Below, one piece after another: positions 15,073 through 23,184 of a DNA stretch of 50,372 nucleotides (the first letter of the stretch is position 1; each line of letters begins with the position of its first letter). Location of the stretch: contig CAMLSG010000009.1 of NCBI GenBank assembly GCA_946482635.1, positions 1 to 50,372 on the forward strand, given 5' to 3'. A program made the position numbers and the translations under genes. The notes below the pieces were generated by a model that was not told the DNA's origin, searched no databases, and was given only the letters and a program-made list of their open reading frames with translations. The DNA is from an uncultured Duganella sp. Its GTDB lineage: Bacteria > Pseudomonadota > Gammaproteobacteria > Burkholderiales > Burkholderiaceae.

Positions 15073-15204
15073 GCCGCGGGAACCAATGGTCTAAAATGGT
15101 CTGCATGTTTCTTGGCGGAGTCCAATTCGGTCTACGAATTTCGGCGATAACGAAATTCTGGACTCGATTAGACCAAACGCGCCCGGTTTCGACCAAATTA
15201 GACG
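15035..15204. repeat. Right array: four direct and two inverted GTCTA units
   Basis: Direct units begin at 15035, 15066, 15098 and 15129 (steps 31, 32, 31), in the same orientation as the left array. Two reverse units (TTAGACC 15168-15174 and TTAGACG 15198-15204) lie 30 bases apart at the outer end and form the inverted partner of the left terminus. Confidence 0.62.
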
Positions 15205-15272
15205 GGGCGGCCGAAAAACACACCGCGCCCATCCGATCGCTGTTGGCCGAAATCCGCCAGCGAGAACTTGGC

Positions 15273-15297
15273 TCATCTGGTACCTAATGCCAGATGA
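15273..15297. repeat. Perfect 8-bp hairpin beside the island
   Basis: TCATCTGG (15273-15280) and CCAGATGA (15290-15297) pair perfectly around 9 bases. No T-run follows on either strand. It could be a weak structure downstream of the island or an insertion landmark. Confidence 0.4.
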
Positions 15298-15326
15298 ACT
15301 CCGAGCACGCTAGCTACTGGCCAACC

Positions 15327-15349
15327 CACCTGACCGTCATGGTCAGGTG
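15327..15349 (-). terminator. 9-bp stem-loop downstream of the M28 peptidase gene
   Basis: CACCTGACC (15327-15335) and GGTCAGGTG (15341-15349) pair perfectly around a 5-base loop, 16 bases beyond the stop of the leftward M28 gene. No T-run follows, so it may act as a 3' stabiliser or a Rho-assisted end rather than an intrinsic terminator. Confidence 0.4.
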
Positions 15350-15365
15350 AACTGAATCAGCGCTC

Positions 15366-17006
15366 CTATTTGGCGCGTGCCTTGCTGAACGCATCGCCCG
15401 CTTTCCACTCCGGCATCTTCGGCGCATCGGCCACGATGCGCCCCAGGTTCAGGGTGAACTGCGCCATCTGCGTCATGCCCGCCATCGACCAGTTAGGATC
15501 GTATTCGTCGCTGACCTGGTGGTAGCTCTTGCGGTAAGCCGCGCGCATCTGCTCCGCCTTCTCCTTGTCGCCGAGATAGTCGCTGCCGGACGTGATCGAG
15601 AACGCCGGCACGCCCGCCTTGGCAAAGCTGAAGTGGTCGGAACGGAAGTAACCGCCCGCCAGGTCAGGCTTCTCTTTCGCGATCACCATCTTCATGCCTT
15701 TCGCCGCAGCTTCCGCCATCTTGCCAAGGTCGGTGCGTTCGCTGCCTGCAGTGCCGATGTCGCGCGTGGTGCCGATCCAGTTCAGCGAGTCCAGGTTCAG
15801 GTTCGCTGCCGTTTTCGCCAACGGCCACAGTGGCGCTTCCGCATAGGCCGCGCTACCAAGCAGGCCCTGTTCTTCCGCCGCCACCCACAGGAACATCTGG
15901 CTGCGCTTGGCCGGCGACTTCACAGCTTCCTGCGCCATGGCCAGCAAGGCCGCGCTGCCGGAGGCATTGTCGACCGCGCCGTTGTAGATGGTGTCACCGC
16001 CAGTGCCCTGCTTGCCCAGGTGGTCCCAGTGCGCCGAGTAAATCACCACTTCATCCTTCAGCTTAGGATCGGTGCCCGGTACCACGCCCGCTACGTTGAA
16101 CTGCTCGACCTTGCGCACCTCGGCTTTCATATCACCCACCAGTTTGGCTTTCAGCGCCACCGGCTGGAAATCCTTGCGTTCGGCAGCTGCGCGCAACTGG
16201 TCCAGGTCCAGGCCTGCAGCCTTGAACAACGCCAGCGCGGTATCGTTGGTCAGCCAGCCTTGCAGCTCGGTGCCCGGCGTGCCTTGCGCCAGCTGGAAGC
16301 GTTCCACGCCATCCCAGCTGTTTTTCACCACGCTGTAGCCATAAGAAGCGGAAGCATCGGTGTGGATCAGCAGTGCGCCGATAGCGCCCTTGCGCTTGGC
16401 TTCCTCGAACTTGTAAGTCCAGCGGCCGTAATAGGTCAGTGCCTTGCCGCCGAAACGGTTCGGCGCATCGGCCGTCGGCATCGGGTCGTTGACCATCATG
16501 ACGATGACCTTGCCCTTCAGGTCCTGGCCCTTGTAGTCGTCCCAGCCTTCTTCCGACGCGGTAATGCCGTAGCCGACGAATACCAGGTCGGCGTTGAAGC
16601 TGTGCGCAGCCTGCGCATCGCCGGGCGCATACACCCAATCCTTGCCGAAGCCGGCCGGCAGCGCCACGCCATTCACTTCCATGCGCAGGTTGGAAGCCGC
16701 TGCGTCAGTCTTGACGCCGGCGATTTTCACCAGTTGGCGATAGGTGACGCCGTCCACCGGTTTCAAGCCCACGGCCATGGCCTGGTTTTCCAGGTAGGAG
16801 ACGGTCAGGTCGCCGCCGCGCTGGCCGGTGCCGCGGCCTTCCAGCAGGTCGCTGGACAGGAAAGCCAGGTGGGCGCGCAACGGTGCTTCCTGCACGGTCG
16901 GCTGCAATGCCTTGCCGCCTTTGACGCCTGCTGCATGGGCCGGAGCCAGCGCCAGCGCGATGCTGGCCGCCAGGGTGGACGCTACGAGGGTGATGGATTT
17001 AGTCAT
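15366..17006 (-). CDS. M28-family zinc aminopeptidase with PA domain
   Basis: A 546-residue exported peptidase. The start at 17006 gives MTKSITLVASTLAASIALAL, a signal peptide ending PAHA; the frame continues to 18140 but that part lies antisense to gluQ and is not coding. A protease-associated domain occupies the middle (KGQDLKGKVIVMMVNDP to AIGALLIHTD). The M28 core follows with IYSAHWDHLG (metal His, Asp), DNASGSAALLAMA (bridging Asp), AAEEQGLLGS (catalytic and metal Glu), NLDSLN (Asp), and RSDHFSFAKAGVPAFSI (His). All ligands are present, so it should be active, probably as a broad aminopeptidase in the periplasm. It is divergent from gluQ. Confidence 0.92.
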   Translation of the reverse strand: MTKSITLVASTLAASIALALAPAHAAGVKGGKALQPTVQEAPLRAHLAFLSSDLLEGRGTGQRGGDLTVSYLENQAMAVGLKPVDGVTYRQLVKIAGVKTDAAASNLRMEVNGVALPAGFGKDWVYAPGDAQAAHSFNADLVFVGYGITASEEGWDDYKGQDLKGKVIVMMVNDPMPTADAPNRFGGKALTYYGRWTYKFEEAKRKGAIGALLIHTDASASYGYSVVKNSWDGVERFQLAQGTPGTELQGWLTNDTALALFKAAGLDLDQLRAAAERKDFQPVALKAKLVGDMKAEVRKVEQFNVAGVVPGTDPKLKDEVVIYSAHWDHLGKQGTGGDTIYNGAVDNASGSAALLAMAQEAVKSPAKRSQMFLWVAAEEQGLLGSAAYAEAPLWPLAKTAANLNLDSLNWIGTTRDIGTAGSERTDLGKMAEAAAKGMKMVIAKEKPDLAGGYFRSDHFSFAKAGVPAFSITSGSDYLGDKEKAEQMRAAYRKSYHQVSDEYDPNWSMAGMTQMAQFTLNLGRIVADAPKMPEWKAGDAFSKARAK

Positions 17007-17123
17007 GTCTTTGTCTTGTGGATTGTCCATTGGGCGCGGCTGATGGCCGCGCGGGCATTCTAGCGGATTTGCCGCGCGCGCCAAGCTGCAGCGCAGCATG
17101 CGGAATGGTATGCTACGGCCCGT

Positions 17124-18041
17124 ATGAAACACACGCCTTACATCGGCCGCTTTGCGCCCTCCCCCACCGGCCCGCTGCACCTTGGTTCCCTGGTAGCTGC
17201 CATGGCCAGCTACCTCGACGCCAAAGTCCATGGCGGCCAGTGGCTGGTGCGCGTGGAAGACGTTGACCGCGACCGCAACGTGGAAGGCGCCGACCAGCAT
17301 ATCCTGGCGTCGCTGCAGCGCTGCGGCATGCAATGGGATGGCGAAGTAACCTGGCAAACGCAGCGCGAAGACCTGTATGAAGCGGCGCTGCGCCAGCTTG
17401 GCAACAACATCTATCCCTGCGGCTGTTCGCGCAAGGAGATCGCAGATTCCCAGCTTCGCCTGGGCCAGGCCGGCAATCCCAGCCTGGTCTATCCCGGCAC
17501 CTGCCGCAACGGCCTGGCGCCCGGCCGCACGGCGCGCGCGCTGCGCCTTCGCACGCCGCAGGAGCCACATTGCGTGATCCGCTTCCACGACCGCTTCGCC
17601 GGCGACATCAGCCAGGACATCACCGCCGAGGTGGGCGATTTCGTGATTCGCCGCGCCGACGGTTTCTGGGCTTACCAGCTGGCGGTGGTGGTGGACGATG
17701 GCGCGCAAGGCATCACCGACATCGTGCGCGGCGCCGACCTGCTGGACTCCACGCCGCGCCAGATTTTCCTGCAACAGTTGCTCGGCCTGCCGCAGCCGCG
17801 CTACCTGCACCTGCCACTTGTGGTCAATGCCGACGGGGAAAAGCTGTCCAAGCAAACCGGCGCACAAGCCTTTGATACCGGTGCGCCTGCCGACAGCCTG
17901 CTGGGCAGCGCCCTGCTGCCCGCAGCACGCTTCCTTGGACTGGAAGTCAAGGCCGACAGTATCGAAGCCTTCTGGCGCGAGGCTGTACCGGCATGGGATA
18001 GAGTGCTGCGGGCCCACGGTGAGGCGCCGCACAGACCCTAA
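17124..18041 (+). CDS. gluQ: Glutamyl-Q tRNA(Asp) synthetase
   Basis: A 305-residue truncated GluRS paralogue that attaches glutamate to queuosine at position 34 of tRNA(Asp). It has the class I start GRFAPSPTGPLHLGSLVAAM (HIGH-like) and the GluQ zinc site CGCSRKE with a downstream YPGTC. The catalytic pocket is marked by DRFAGDISQDI and VVDDGAQGITDIVRGADLLD, and the KMSKS equivalent is KLSKQTGA. It lacks the anticodon-binding half of GluRS, as expected for about 300 residues. It is cytoplasmic, divergent from the M28 gene and followed 47 bases later by a DUF4124 gene. Confidence 0.96.
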   Translation: MKHTPYIGRFAPSPTGPLHLGSLVAAMASYLDAKVHGGQWLVRVEDVDRDRNVEGADQHILASLQRCGMQWDGEVTWQTQREDLYEAALRQLGNNIYPCGCSRKEIADSQLRLGQAGNPSLVYPGTCRNGLAPGRTARALRLRTPQEPHCVIRFHDRFAGDISQDITAEVGDFVIRRADGFWAYQLAVVVDDGAQGITDIVRGADLLDSTPRQIFLQQLLGLPQPRYLHLPLVVNADGEKLSKQTGAQAFDTGAPADSLLGSALLPAARFLGLEVKADSIEAFWREAVPAWDRVLRAHGEAPHRP

Positions 18042-18088
18042 GCAGGGCTCGCCGCATACTGGCTCCACCAAGCGAAAGGAGGTGGGCC

Positions 18089-18397
18089 ATGCGGCACTTA
18101 CTGATTTCTTGCGCCTTGTGCGCACTTGCGCTGCCGGCAACCGCCGAGGACAATTTCTTCCGTTGCATCGACAGCCAGGGCGTCGTCATGCTGACCGACC
18201 GCCCCTGTGAAACCCTGCCCAATGCGAGCCGCCCCGTGCTGGAAAAAGAGCACTTCGTGCTGCCGCCATCCGAACAGGCGCGCAGCCAGTGGACCAGCAA
18301 GCCACCGGTCCACGTGTCGCCCAAAGTCGATGTGCAGACATTGCGCCTGGCGCGGCAAGCACTCGAATTGCGCGATAAAGTCGCCAGTGCAAAATAA
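18089..18397 (+). CDS. DUF4124-type small periplasmic protein
   Basis: A 102-residue protein with a very strong ribosome-binding site (AAAGGAGGT, ending about 7 bases before the ATG). The signal peptide MRHLLISCALCALALPATA is followed by the DUF4124 signature NFFRCIDSQGVVMLTDRPC, with its paired Cys. The rest is short and helical (QTLRLARQALELRDKV). Such proteins are common in betaproteobacteria; their role is unknown. Confidence 0.8.
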   Translation: MRHLLISCALCALALPATAEDNFFRCIDSQGVVMLTDRPCETLPNASRPVLEKEHFVLPPSEQARSQWTSKPPVHVSPKVDVQTLRLARQALELRDKVASAK

Positions 18398-18405
18398 TGC
18401 CGGCC

Positions 18406-18780
18406 TCAGCGCTGGTCGTCCCCCTCATCCAGCGGCAGCAACAGCATGCAGCCTGCCGCTGCGCCATGCACGATTGGCAGCAGCAGCAAGGTAATCTGGG
18501 CCGGCGCTTCCGGGTCGCTGACCGAAAAGTACGTGATCGCCACTGCCATGACCATCGGCGCCAGTGGCAACACCGCCTCCGACAGGTTGGCCGGATTCAG
18601 GCGACGCACCGCCAGCAAGTTCAGCAGCAGTGCCAACAGGTAAAGGGAGCGGTACAGCCACTCGGAGCGCGCAGTTGCAAAGTGCAGCCCCGCAAGCATC
18701 CCTTGCATAAGCAACCCGAGCAATAGCGTCAGCAATAGCGCGGGCAAGGCAGAGCGTTCCATGATCACTTGGGCCTCCAT
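18406..18780 (-). CDS. Small integral membrane protein
   Basis: About 124 residues with four hydrophobic segments: LPALLLTLLLGLLMQGMLAG, YLLALLLNLLAV, VLPLAPMVMAVAITYF, and ITLLLLPIVHGAAAGCMLLL. It has a short acidic C-terminal tail (LDEGDDQR). The frame is open to 18828. ATG 18780 and ATG 18762 are both plausible; the second has GGAGG 11 bases upstream. It converges on the DUF4124 gene with 8 bases between. I recognise no family. Confidence 0.6.
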   Translation of the reverse strand: MEAQVIMERSALPALLLTLLLGLLMQGMLAGLHFATARSEWLYRSLYLLALLLNLLAVRRLNPANLSEAVLPLAPMVMAVAITYFSVSDPEAPAQITLLLLPIVHGAAAGCMLLLPLDEGDDQR

Positions 18781-18923
18781 CGTCACTAAAAGTAACAAAG
18801 CAGTTTCTATGCCACGTTTATGTGTCAAGGGGAACCGGGCTATGCGTTGAGGAATTTGTAGATTTCTGTAAGGAATTTCGACATTTACCGCTTGAAGCCG
18901 CAGGGCAATTTGTTGCGGCGCGG

Positions 18924-18929
18924 TATAAT
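18924..18929 (+). promoter_or_regulatory. TATAAT -10 element before the alpha/beta hydrolase gene
   Basis: A perfect TATAAT lies 40 bases before ATG 18970 within AT-richer DNA. No clear -35 is found at 16-18 bases upstream (CAGGGC-like), so the assignment is moderate. Confidence 0.4.
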
Positions 18930-18969
18930 AGCGGGCTTGTCTTTTGGATATCGGTTTTCAGAGAAGAAG

Positions 18970-19755
18970 ATGCACACTACGCCAGACACCCGCCCCGCCG
19001 TTGTTTTGCTGCACAGTTCGCTCAGCTCCCGCAGCCAGTGGAACGCCCTGATGGCCGAGCAAGAGGCCAATTACCGCTTCATCGCCATCGACCTGTTGGG
19101 CTATGGCAAATCCGCCTTCCCGACCGAAGCCGCTGCCGCCGGCTACACCCTGGCGCATGAAGCCGACGCCGTGGCGGCTGCCCTGGCCTCCCATCTTGAT
19201 GCCGGTGAGCAATTCCACCTCGTCGGTCACTCCTACGGCGGCGCCACCGCCCTGCGCCTGGCGCGCCAGATGCGCGAGCGCGTGCTGTCGCTGTCCGTGT
19301 TCGAACCGGTGGCCTTCCACCTGCTGCCGGCCAGCGATGCCGGGCGCCAGGAAATCGAAGCCGTGGTGGCCGACATCAACGCCGCCGCCACCGCCGAAGA
19401 TGCGACGCGCGCCTTCATCGACTACTGGAACCGCGCCGGCGCCTTCGACTCCCTGCCGGAGGTGCAGCGCCACCGCTTCACCAACGGCATCGCCAAGGTC
19501 AAGCTGGACTTCGTGGCCCTGCTCGGCGAGCCGGCCCGCGTGGCCGACATGGCGCAACTGGACCTGCCGGCGCTGGTGATGGCGGGCGCCAAGGGCCCGG
19601 CTTCCACCCGCCGCGTGGCGGAAACGCTGGCTGCCGCGCTGCCGCAAGCGCAGTTCACGCTGACCGCCGGCGGCCATATGGCGCCGATCACCCACGCTGC
19701 CGATGTCAACCAGGTACTGCTTGGCTTCCTCGAAAACCAGCGCTTGCTCGCCTGA
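18970..19755 (+). CDS. Alpha/beta hydrolase
   Basis: A 261-residue cytoplasmic hydrolase. The start at 18970 (MHTTPDTRPAVVLLHSSLSS) is chosen over 18892 because homology begins here. The nucleophile elbow is GHSYGG and the catalytic His is in GGHMAP. The oxyanion region is HSSLSS rather than the usual HGxxx, and an acidic residue lies before a PALVMAG strand. It is typical of the single-domain esterase/lactonase/haloperoxidase-like group; the substrate cannot be read from sequence. It is followed by a 61-residue ORF in the same direction. Confidence 0.85.
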   Translation: MHTTPDTRPAVVLLHSSLSSRSQWNALMAEQEANYRFIAIDLLGYGKSAFPTEAAAAGYTLAHEADAVAAALASHLDAGEQFHLVGHSYGGATALRLARQMRERVLSLSVFEPVAFHLLPASDAGRQEIEAVVADINAAATAEDATRAFIDYWNRAGAFDSLPEVQRHRFTNGIAKVKLDFVALLGEPARVADMAQLDLPALVMAGAKGPASTRRVAETLAAALPQAQFTLTAGGHMAPITHAADVNQVLLGFLENQRLLA

Positions 19756-19774
19756 CGCCGTTGTTCGATAATGA

Positions 19775-19790
19775 CCGGATGACAATCCGG
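19775..19790. repeat. Short hairpin between hydrolase and 61-aa gene
   Basis: CCGGAT and ATCCGG pair perfectly around GACA. It lies in the 49-base gap between the hydrolase stop and the small ORF and may be a weak attenuator or mRNA-processing element. Confidence 0.3.
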
Positions 19791-19804
19791 CAGGGGCAAG
19801 CATC

Positions 19805-19990
19805 ATGAGCGATACACGCTATGACCAGCAAATGGCAGTCCAGGTGGACAAAGGCATTGAACTGCATGCGCAGATGGGTGCCGCCAACGCCTGGATTTAC
19901 ATGCAAAGCATGCATGTGCCGCGCAGCGTGATCCTGCGCGTGCTGGCCTATCCGGAACAACGCCGCAACAGCGACGCCCCTGTGCACTAG
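19805..19990 (+). CDS. Small hypothetical protein (61 aa)
   Basis: A 61-residue protein with CAGGGGC about 7 bases upstream. The sequence (MSDTRYDQQMAVQVDKGIEL, then WIYMQSMHVPRSVILRVLAY) is soluble and helical, without signal or membrane segment. It follows the hydrolase on the same strand and ends one base before the stop of the convergent LysR gene. Coding is supported by the ribosome-binding site and by unbroken protein-like composition. I recognise no family. Confidence 0.55.
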   Translation: MSDTRYDQQMAVQVDKGIELHAQMGAANAWIYMQSMHVPRSVILRVLAYPEQRRNSDAPVH

Positions 19991-19991
19991 C

Positions 19992-20870
19992 TCAGTGCAC
20001 TAGTTCCCGCACGGCCTGCAGTACGCGCTGCTTGGCCGCGTCGGGCCGCTTGCCGCTGCGCCAGGCCACCATCGCCTCCCACTCCCAGCGCGGCAAATCT
20101 CCAATCTCCAGTTTCACCAGGTTGCCCAGCTTGAGCTGGCGCGCAGCCGCCATCTCCGGCATGAACGTCAGGAAGCCATGCTCCAGCGCCAGCTCGATTG
20201 CCGCGCTGGCAGGCTGGATGGCGTGGATGGCGCTATCGCTACGGCGGTGTGCACGCAGCATGCGGATCAGTTCATCGCAGCCCTCGCCCCAGAATTGCGG
20301 CGCCAGCCGCGCATTGGCCACGTCGGCCAGGTTCAAGGCGCTGCGCCGCGCCAGGGGATGCCCGCGCCGCACCACCGCGACAATCGGCGAACTGTACAAA
20401 CGCTCCAGCTGGATGCCGGCGATGGCCGGGCACTTCAGCACGAAGCCCAGTTGTGCGCGGCCGGTCAGCAGCTTTTCCATGATGACCGGCGAGTGATCGG
20501 TGGTGCAGCGGATTTCCAGCGGCGCGTCAGCCAGCTTGAGCAGCAAGGGGCCGAACAGCAATGAGGTCAGCGAAGGCACGCAGGCCAGCACTACTTGCGG
20601 CAATGCCGGGGCGCCCTGCACTGCCAGCTTGCCCGCTTCGATGGCATCCAGCGCCTGCTGCGCCGACGGCAGGAACGTCAGGCAGGCCGGCGTCGGCGTG
20701 GCGCCGCGGCGATGGCGGGCAAACAGCTGCACGCCCAATTGGTCTTCCAGCGCCGCCACGCGCTGGCTCACCTGGGGCTGCGACCAGCGGCGCCGCGCGG
20801 CGGCCTGCGAAAAACTGCCCGACTCCACGATTTCCACCAGCAGGGCCAGGTCGTCAAAGCTGAGTGCCAT
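19992..20870 (-). CDS. LysR-family regulator, divergent from mdtH
   Basis: A 292-residue LysR protein with N-terminal winged HTH (LVEIVESGSFSQAAARRRWS, then QPQVSQRVAALEDQLGVQLF) and a periplasmic-binding-protein-like effector domain (IRCTTDHSPVIMEKLLTGRA, then VVRRGHPLARRSALNLADV). It is transcribed away from mdtH across a 90-base AT-rich gap, the usual LysR arrangement, so it likely controls that exporter. Inducer unknown. Confidence 0.88.
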   Translation of the reverse strand: MALSFDDLALLVEIVESGSFSQAAARRRWSQPQVSQRVAALEDQLGVQLFARHRRGATPTPACLTFLPSAQQALDAIEAGKLAVQGAPALPQVVLACVPSLTSLLFGPLLLKLADAPLEIRCTTDHSPVIMEKLLTGRAQLGFVLKCPAIAGIQLERLYSSPIVAVVRRGHPLARRSALNLADVANARLAPQFWGEGCDELIRMLRAHRRSDSAIHAIQPASAAIELALEHGFLTFMPEMAAARQLKLGNLVKLEIGDLPRWEWEAMVAWRSGKRPDAAKQRVLQAVRELVH

Positions 20871-20960
20871 AAGGAATTCAAATACGAAATATCACGAGAT
20901 AACGGCTTCTATTATGTCTTAGTGCTGCCTAAACTGTCAGCATTATTGAAGGGAGCAGGC

Positions 20961-22166
20961 ATGGCGGCAGCGGCGCGGGCAAGAAGGTTGGGCAAAAGGT
21001 TCCTGATGGTGGACCACATGCTGGTGGTATCCGGCTTCTACCTGGTGTTCCCCGTGGTGGCGCTGCACTTCGTCGGCCAGTTGGGCTGGGCCGCCGCCTC
21101 GGTCGGCCTTGCGCTTGGCGTGCGCCAGGTGGCGCAGCAGGGCTTGTCGCTGTTCGGCGGTTCGCTGTCCGACCATTTCGGCGCCAAGCCGATGATCGTC
21201 GCCGGCATGCTGCTGCGGGCCCTGGGCTTCGCAGCGATGGCTTGCGCCGTCAATCCGGCCATGCTGGTGCTGTCCTGCGTGCTGTCGGGACTGGGCGGCG
21301 CGCTGTTCGATCCGGCGCGTGGAGCCCTTGTGGTCAAACTGACCCGCCCCGCCGAGCGGCCGCGCTTCTATTCGCTGCTGATGATGCAGGAAAGCGTGGC
21401 TGCAGTGACGGGCGCCCTGCTCGGCACCATGCTGCTCGGCGTCGATTTCCTGTGGGTGGGACTGGGCGGATGCGCGGCGTTTGTGCTGGCAGCGCTGGCC
21501 AATGCCTGGCTGCTGCCTGCCTACCGCGTCGCCACGCCGGGCACTTCCGCAATGAAGGCCATGCGCATCCCCTTGCGTGACAAGCCCTTCCTGATGCTGG
21601 TGCTGACGCTGAGCGGCTATTACATCATGACCGTGCAGCTCATGATGCTGGTGCCCGTCACCCTGACCGAGCTGTCCGGCACGCCGCGCACCGTAGCCTG
21701 GATGTATGCGGTGGATGCCGTGCTGGCGCTGGCGCTCCTGTATCCGATGGCGCGCCTCGGCGAACGTTACCTGTCGCTGGAAGCCCGCCTGCTGGCCGGC
21801 ATTGGCATCATGTGCTGCGCCGTGCTGGCCATGTCGGCAGCACGCTCGCTGGTCCCGATGTTTGTTTGCATTGCCGTGTTCTATACCGGCTCGCTGGTCG
21901 CGGAACCGGCACGCGAGTCGCTGGTATCGCGCTACGCGCTGCCCTCCGCCCGCGCCAGCTATATGGGCCTCAGCCGTTTGGGCCTGGCCGTGGGCGGCCT
22001 GTTCGGCTATACGGCCGGCGGCTGGCTGCTGGACTGGAGCCGCAGCATGCACACGCCTGCACTTCCCTGGCTGGTGCTGGCCACAATCGGACTGCTGACG
22101 CTGACCGTGCTGGCTTGCGCCGCTGCGCCGCTGGCACAAAAAAAGAGCCCGCCAGTGGCGGGCTAA
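20961..22166 (+). CDS. mdtH: MFS multidrug transporter MdtH
   Basis: A 401-residue, 12-helix MFS exporter that follows the E. coli MdtH sequence closely along its length: LGKRFLMVDHMLVVSGFY, LALGVRQVAQQGLSLFGG, DHFGAKPMIVAGMLLRALGF, LSGLGGALFDPARGALVV, FYSLLMMQESVAAVTGALLG, and YTGSLVAEPARESLVSRYAL. ATG 20961 has GGGAG upstream. In E. coli, MdtH overexpression raises resistance to some quinolones; the natural substrate is uncertain. Its last codons lie inside a stem-loop. Confidence 0.92.
   Translation: MAAAARARRLGKRFLMVDHMLVVSGFYLVFPVVALHFVGQLGWAAASVGLALGVRQVAQQGLSLFGGSLSDHFGAKPMIVAGMLLRALGFAAMACAVNPAMLVLSCVLSGLGGALFDPARGALVVKLTRPAERPRFYSLLMMQESVAAVTGALLGTMLLGVDFLWVGLGGCAAFVLAALANAWLLPAYRVATPGTSAMKAMRIPLRDKPFLMLVLTLSGYYIMTVQLMMLVPVTLTELSGTPRTVAWMYAVDAVLALALLYPMARLGERYLSLEARLLAGIGIMCCAVLAMSAARSLVPMFVCIAVFYTGSLVAEPARESLVSRYALPSARASYMGLSRLGLAVGGLFGYTAGGWLLDWSRSMHTPALPWLVLATIGLLTLTVLACAAAPLAQKKSPPVAG
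22146..22164 (-). terminator. Intrinsic terminator within the mdtH 3' end
   Basis: AGCCCGCC (22146-22153) and GGCGGGCT (22157-22164) form a perfect 8-bp stem with a 3-base loop. On the minus strand it is followed by CTTTTTTT, a proper T-tract, so it would stop leftward transcription coming through the LysR/lactonase region. On the plus strand only a weak T-run follows, so mdtH may use it poorly. Confidence 0.65.
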
Positions 22167-22304
22167 ACACTTTGGTTGGGTATTTCATTGTAGTGCGCGG
22201 AAATGCGTTTGATTCTCTCCAATCGTCACCCCATGCCAAATTAGTTATAGCAGGGCTGAAAAAATGAATCACGCATCTCCGCCAGCGGCGCATAGAATGC
22301 AGGG

Positions 22305-23183
22305 ATGAAATCCTATACCGCCCAATGCGTCCTTCCGCTCGCTGCTGAGCTGGGCGAAGGCCCACTCTACCTGCCGGCGCAAGACCGCCTGCTGTTTGTC
22401 GACCTTAAGCGTTGCATCCTGCATGCGTGGGATGCCGGCGTGCGCGAACACCGCAGCTGGCTGCTGCCTGATTACATCTGCTGGCTGGCGCCGCGCCGCG
22501 ACGGCGATGGCTTCATGGCTGGCCTGCGCGACAGCGTGGTGCGGTTGTGGCTGGAGCCGGAACTGCGCATCGAGCCGGTCGTGCGGGTTGTCGACGGCAC
22601 CGCCGGGCAGCGCCTGAACGATGCCAAGGTCGACCCGAGCGGCCGCCTGTGGCTTGGCTCCATGCACAATACCGACTACCAGCAAAAGGTGGGCAAGCTG
22701 TTCCGCCTTGATCCCGGCCAGGGCCTGCACGTCGCCGACGAGGGCTACCATATCTGCAACGGCCCGACGTTCGCACCGGATGGCAGCGCCCTGTATCACT
22801 CCGACAGTTTCCTCGACGTGACCTACCGCTACACGCTGGCCGCCGATGGCAGCCTTGGCGCGCGCGAAACCTGGCACCGCTTCACCGAAGGCGGTTCGCC
22901 GGACGGCATGCAGGCCGACAGCGAAGGATGCCTCTGGATTTCGACCTGGGGCGGCAAGCGCGTATGCCGTTTCAGCCCGGAAGGCGAACTGCTGGCGGAA
23001 GTGCCGCTGCCAACCTCGCATCCTGCTTCGCTGGCATTTGGCGGCGCAGACCTGCGCACGCTGTACATCACTACTGCACGCGAAGGCTTGTCGGCGGAAC
23101 AGCTGGCGCAGGAACCGCTGGCGGGCGCCCTGTTCAGCGCCCGCATCGACGTGCCGGGCCTGCCGGCCAACGCCTTCGGTTGA
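22305..23183 (+). CDS. SMP-30/gluconolactonase-family lactonase, likely L-arabinono-1,4-lactonase
   Basis: A 292-residue six-bladed beta-propeller that opens sugar-acid lactones. Metal ligands are visible: Glu in AELGEGPLYL, Asn in RLNDAKVDPSGRLWLGSM, and Asp in SPDGMQADSEG; an ICNGPTFAPDG blade also fits. There is no signal peptide, so it acts in the cytoplasm. The neighbouring locus has L-arabinose dehydrogenase and L-arabonate dehydratase but no other lactonase, so it most likely converts L-arabinono-1,4-lactone to L-arabonate. It is the only pathway gene on the plus strand and converges on the LysR gene with one base between stops. Confidence 0.85.
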   Translation: MKSYTAQCVLPLAAELGEGPLYLPAQDRLLFVDLKRCILHAWDAGVREHRSWLLPDYICWLAPRRDGDGFMAGLRDSVVRLWLEPELRIEPVVRVVDGTAGQRLNDAKVDPSGRLWLGSMHNTDYQQKVGKLFRLDPGQGLHVADEGYHICNGPTFAPDGSALYHSDSFLDVTYRYTLAADGSLGARETWHRFTEGGSPDGMQADSEGCLWISTWGGKRVCRFSPEGELLAEVPLPTSHPASLAFGGADLRTLYITTAREGLSAEQLAQEPLAGALFSARIDVPGLPANAFG

Positions 23184-23184
23184 C

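Larger units (their letters stand above)
14402..15204. mobile_element. Putative small non-autonomous transposon with multi-repeat ends
   Basis: The left end (14403 onward) and the reverse complement of the right end (15203 backward) align over about 38 bases as GTCTA..TTTGG..TC..AA.CCGGGC...TT.GGTCTAA, roughly 26 matches with two compensating one-base gaps. In both ends the first two GTCTA motifs are 30 bases apart. Further GTCTAAA motifs follow inward. The layout recalls Tn7/Tn552/Tn5053-type ends (TGT... with several transposase sites). No transposase is present and I see no 5-bp target duplication (ACCAC on the left, GGGCG on the right). It is therefore a remnant or MITE-like passenger. 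Confidence 0.55.

Noticed and set aside
14402..15140. CRISPR array considered for the ~31-bp periodic repeats
   Set aside because: Only a 7-8 base core is conserved with diverged flanks, there are no uniform repeats of 25 bases or more, a gene sits in the middle, and no cas genes are present.
17007..18140. N-terminal extension of the M28 peptidase frame
   Set aside because: It is antisense to gluQ and precedes a normal signal peptide; the start at 17006 is far better.
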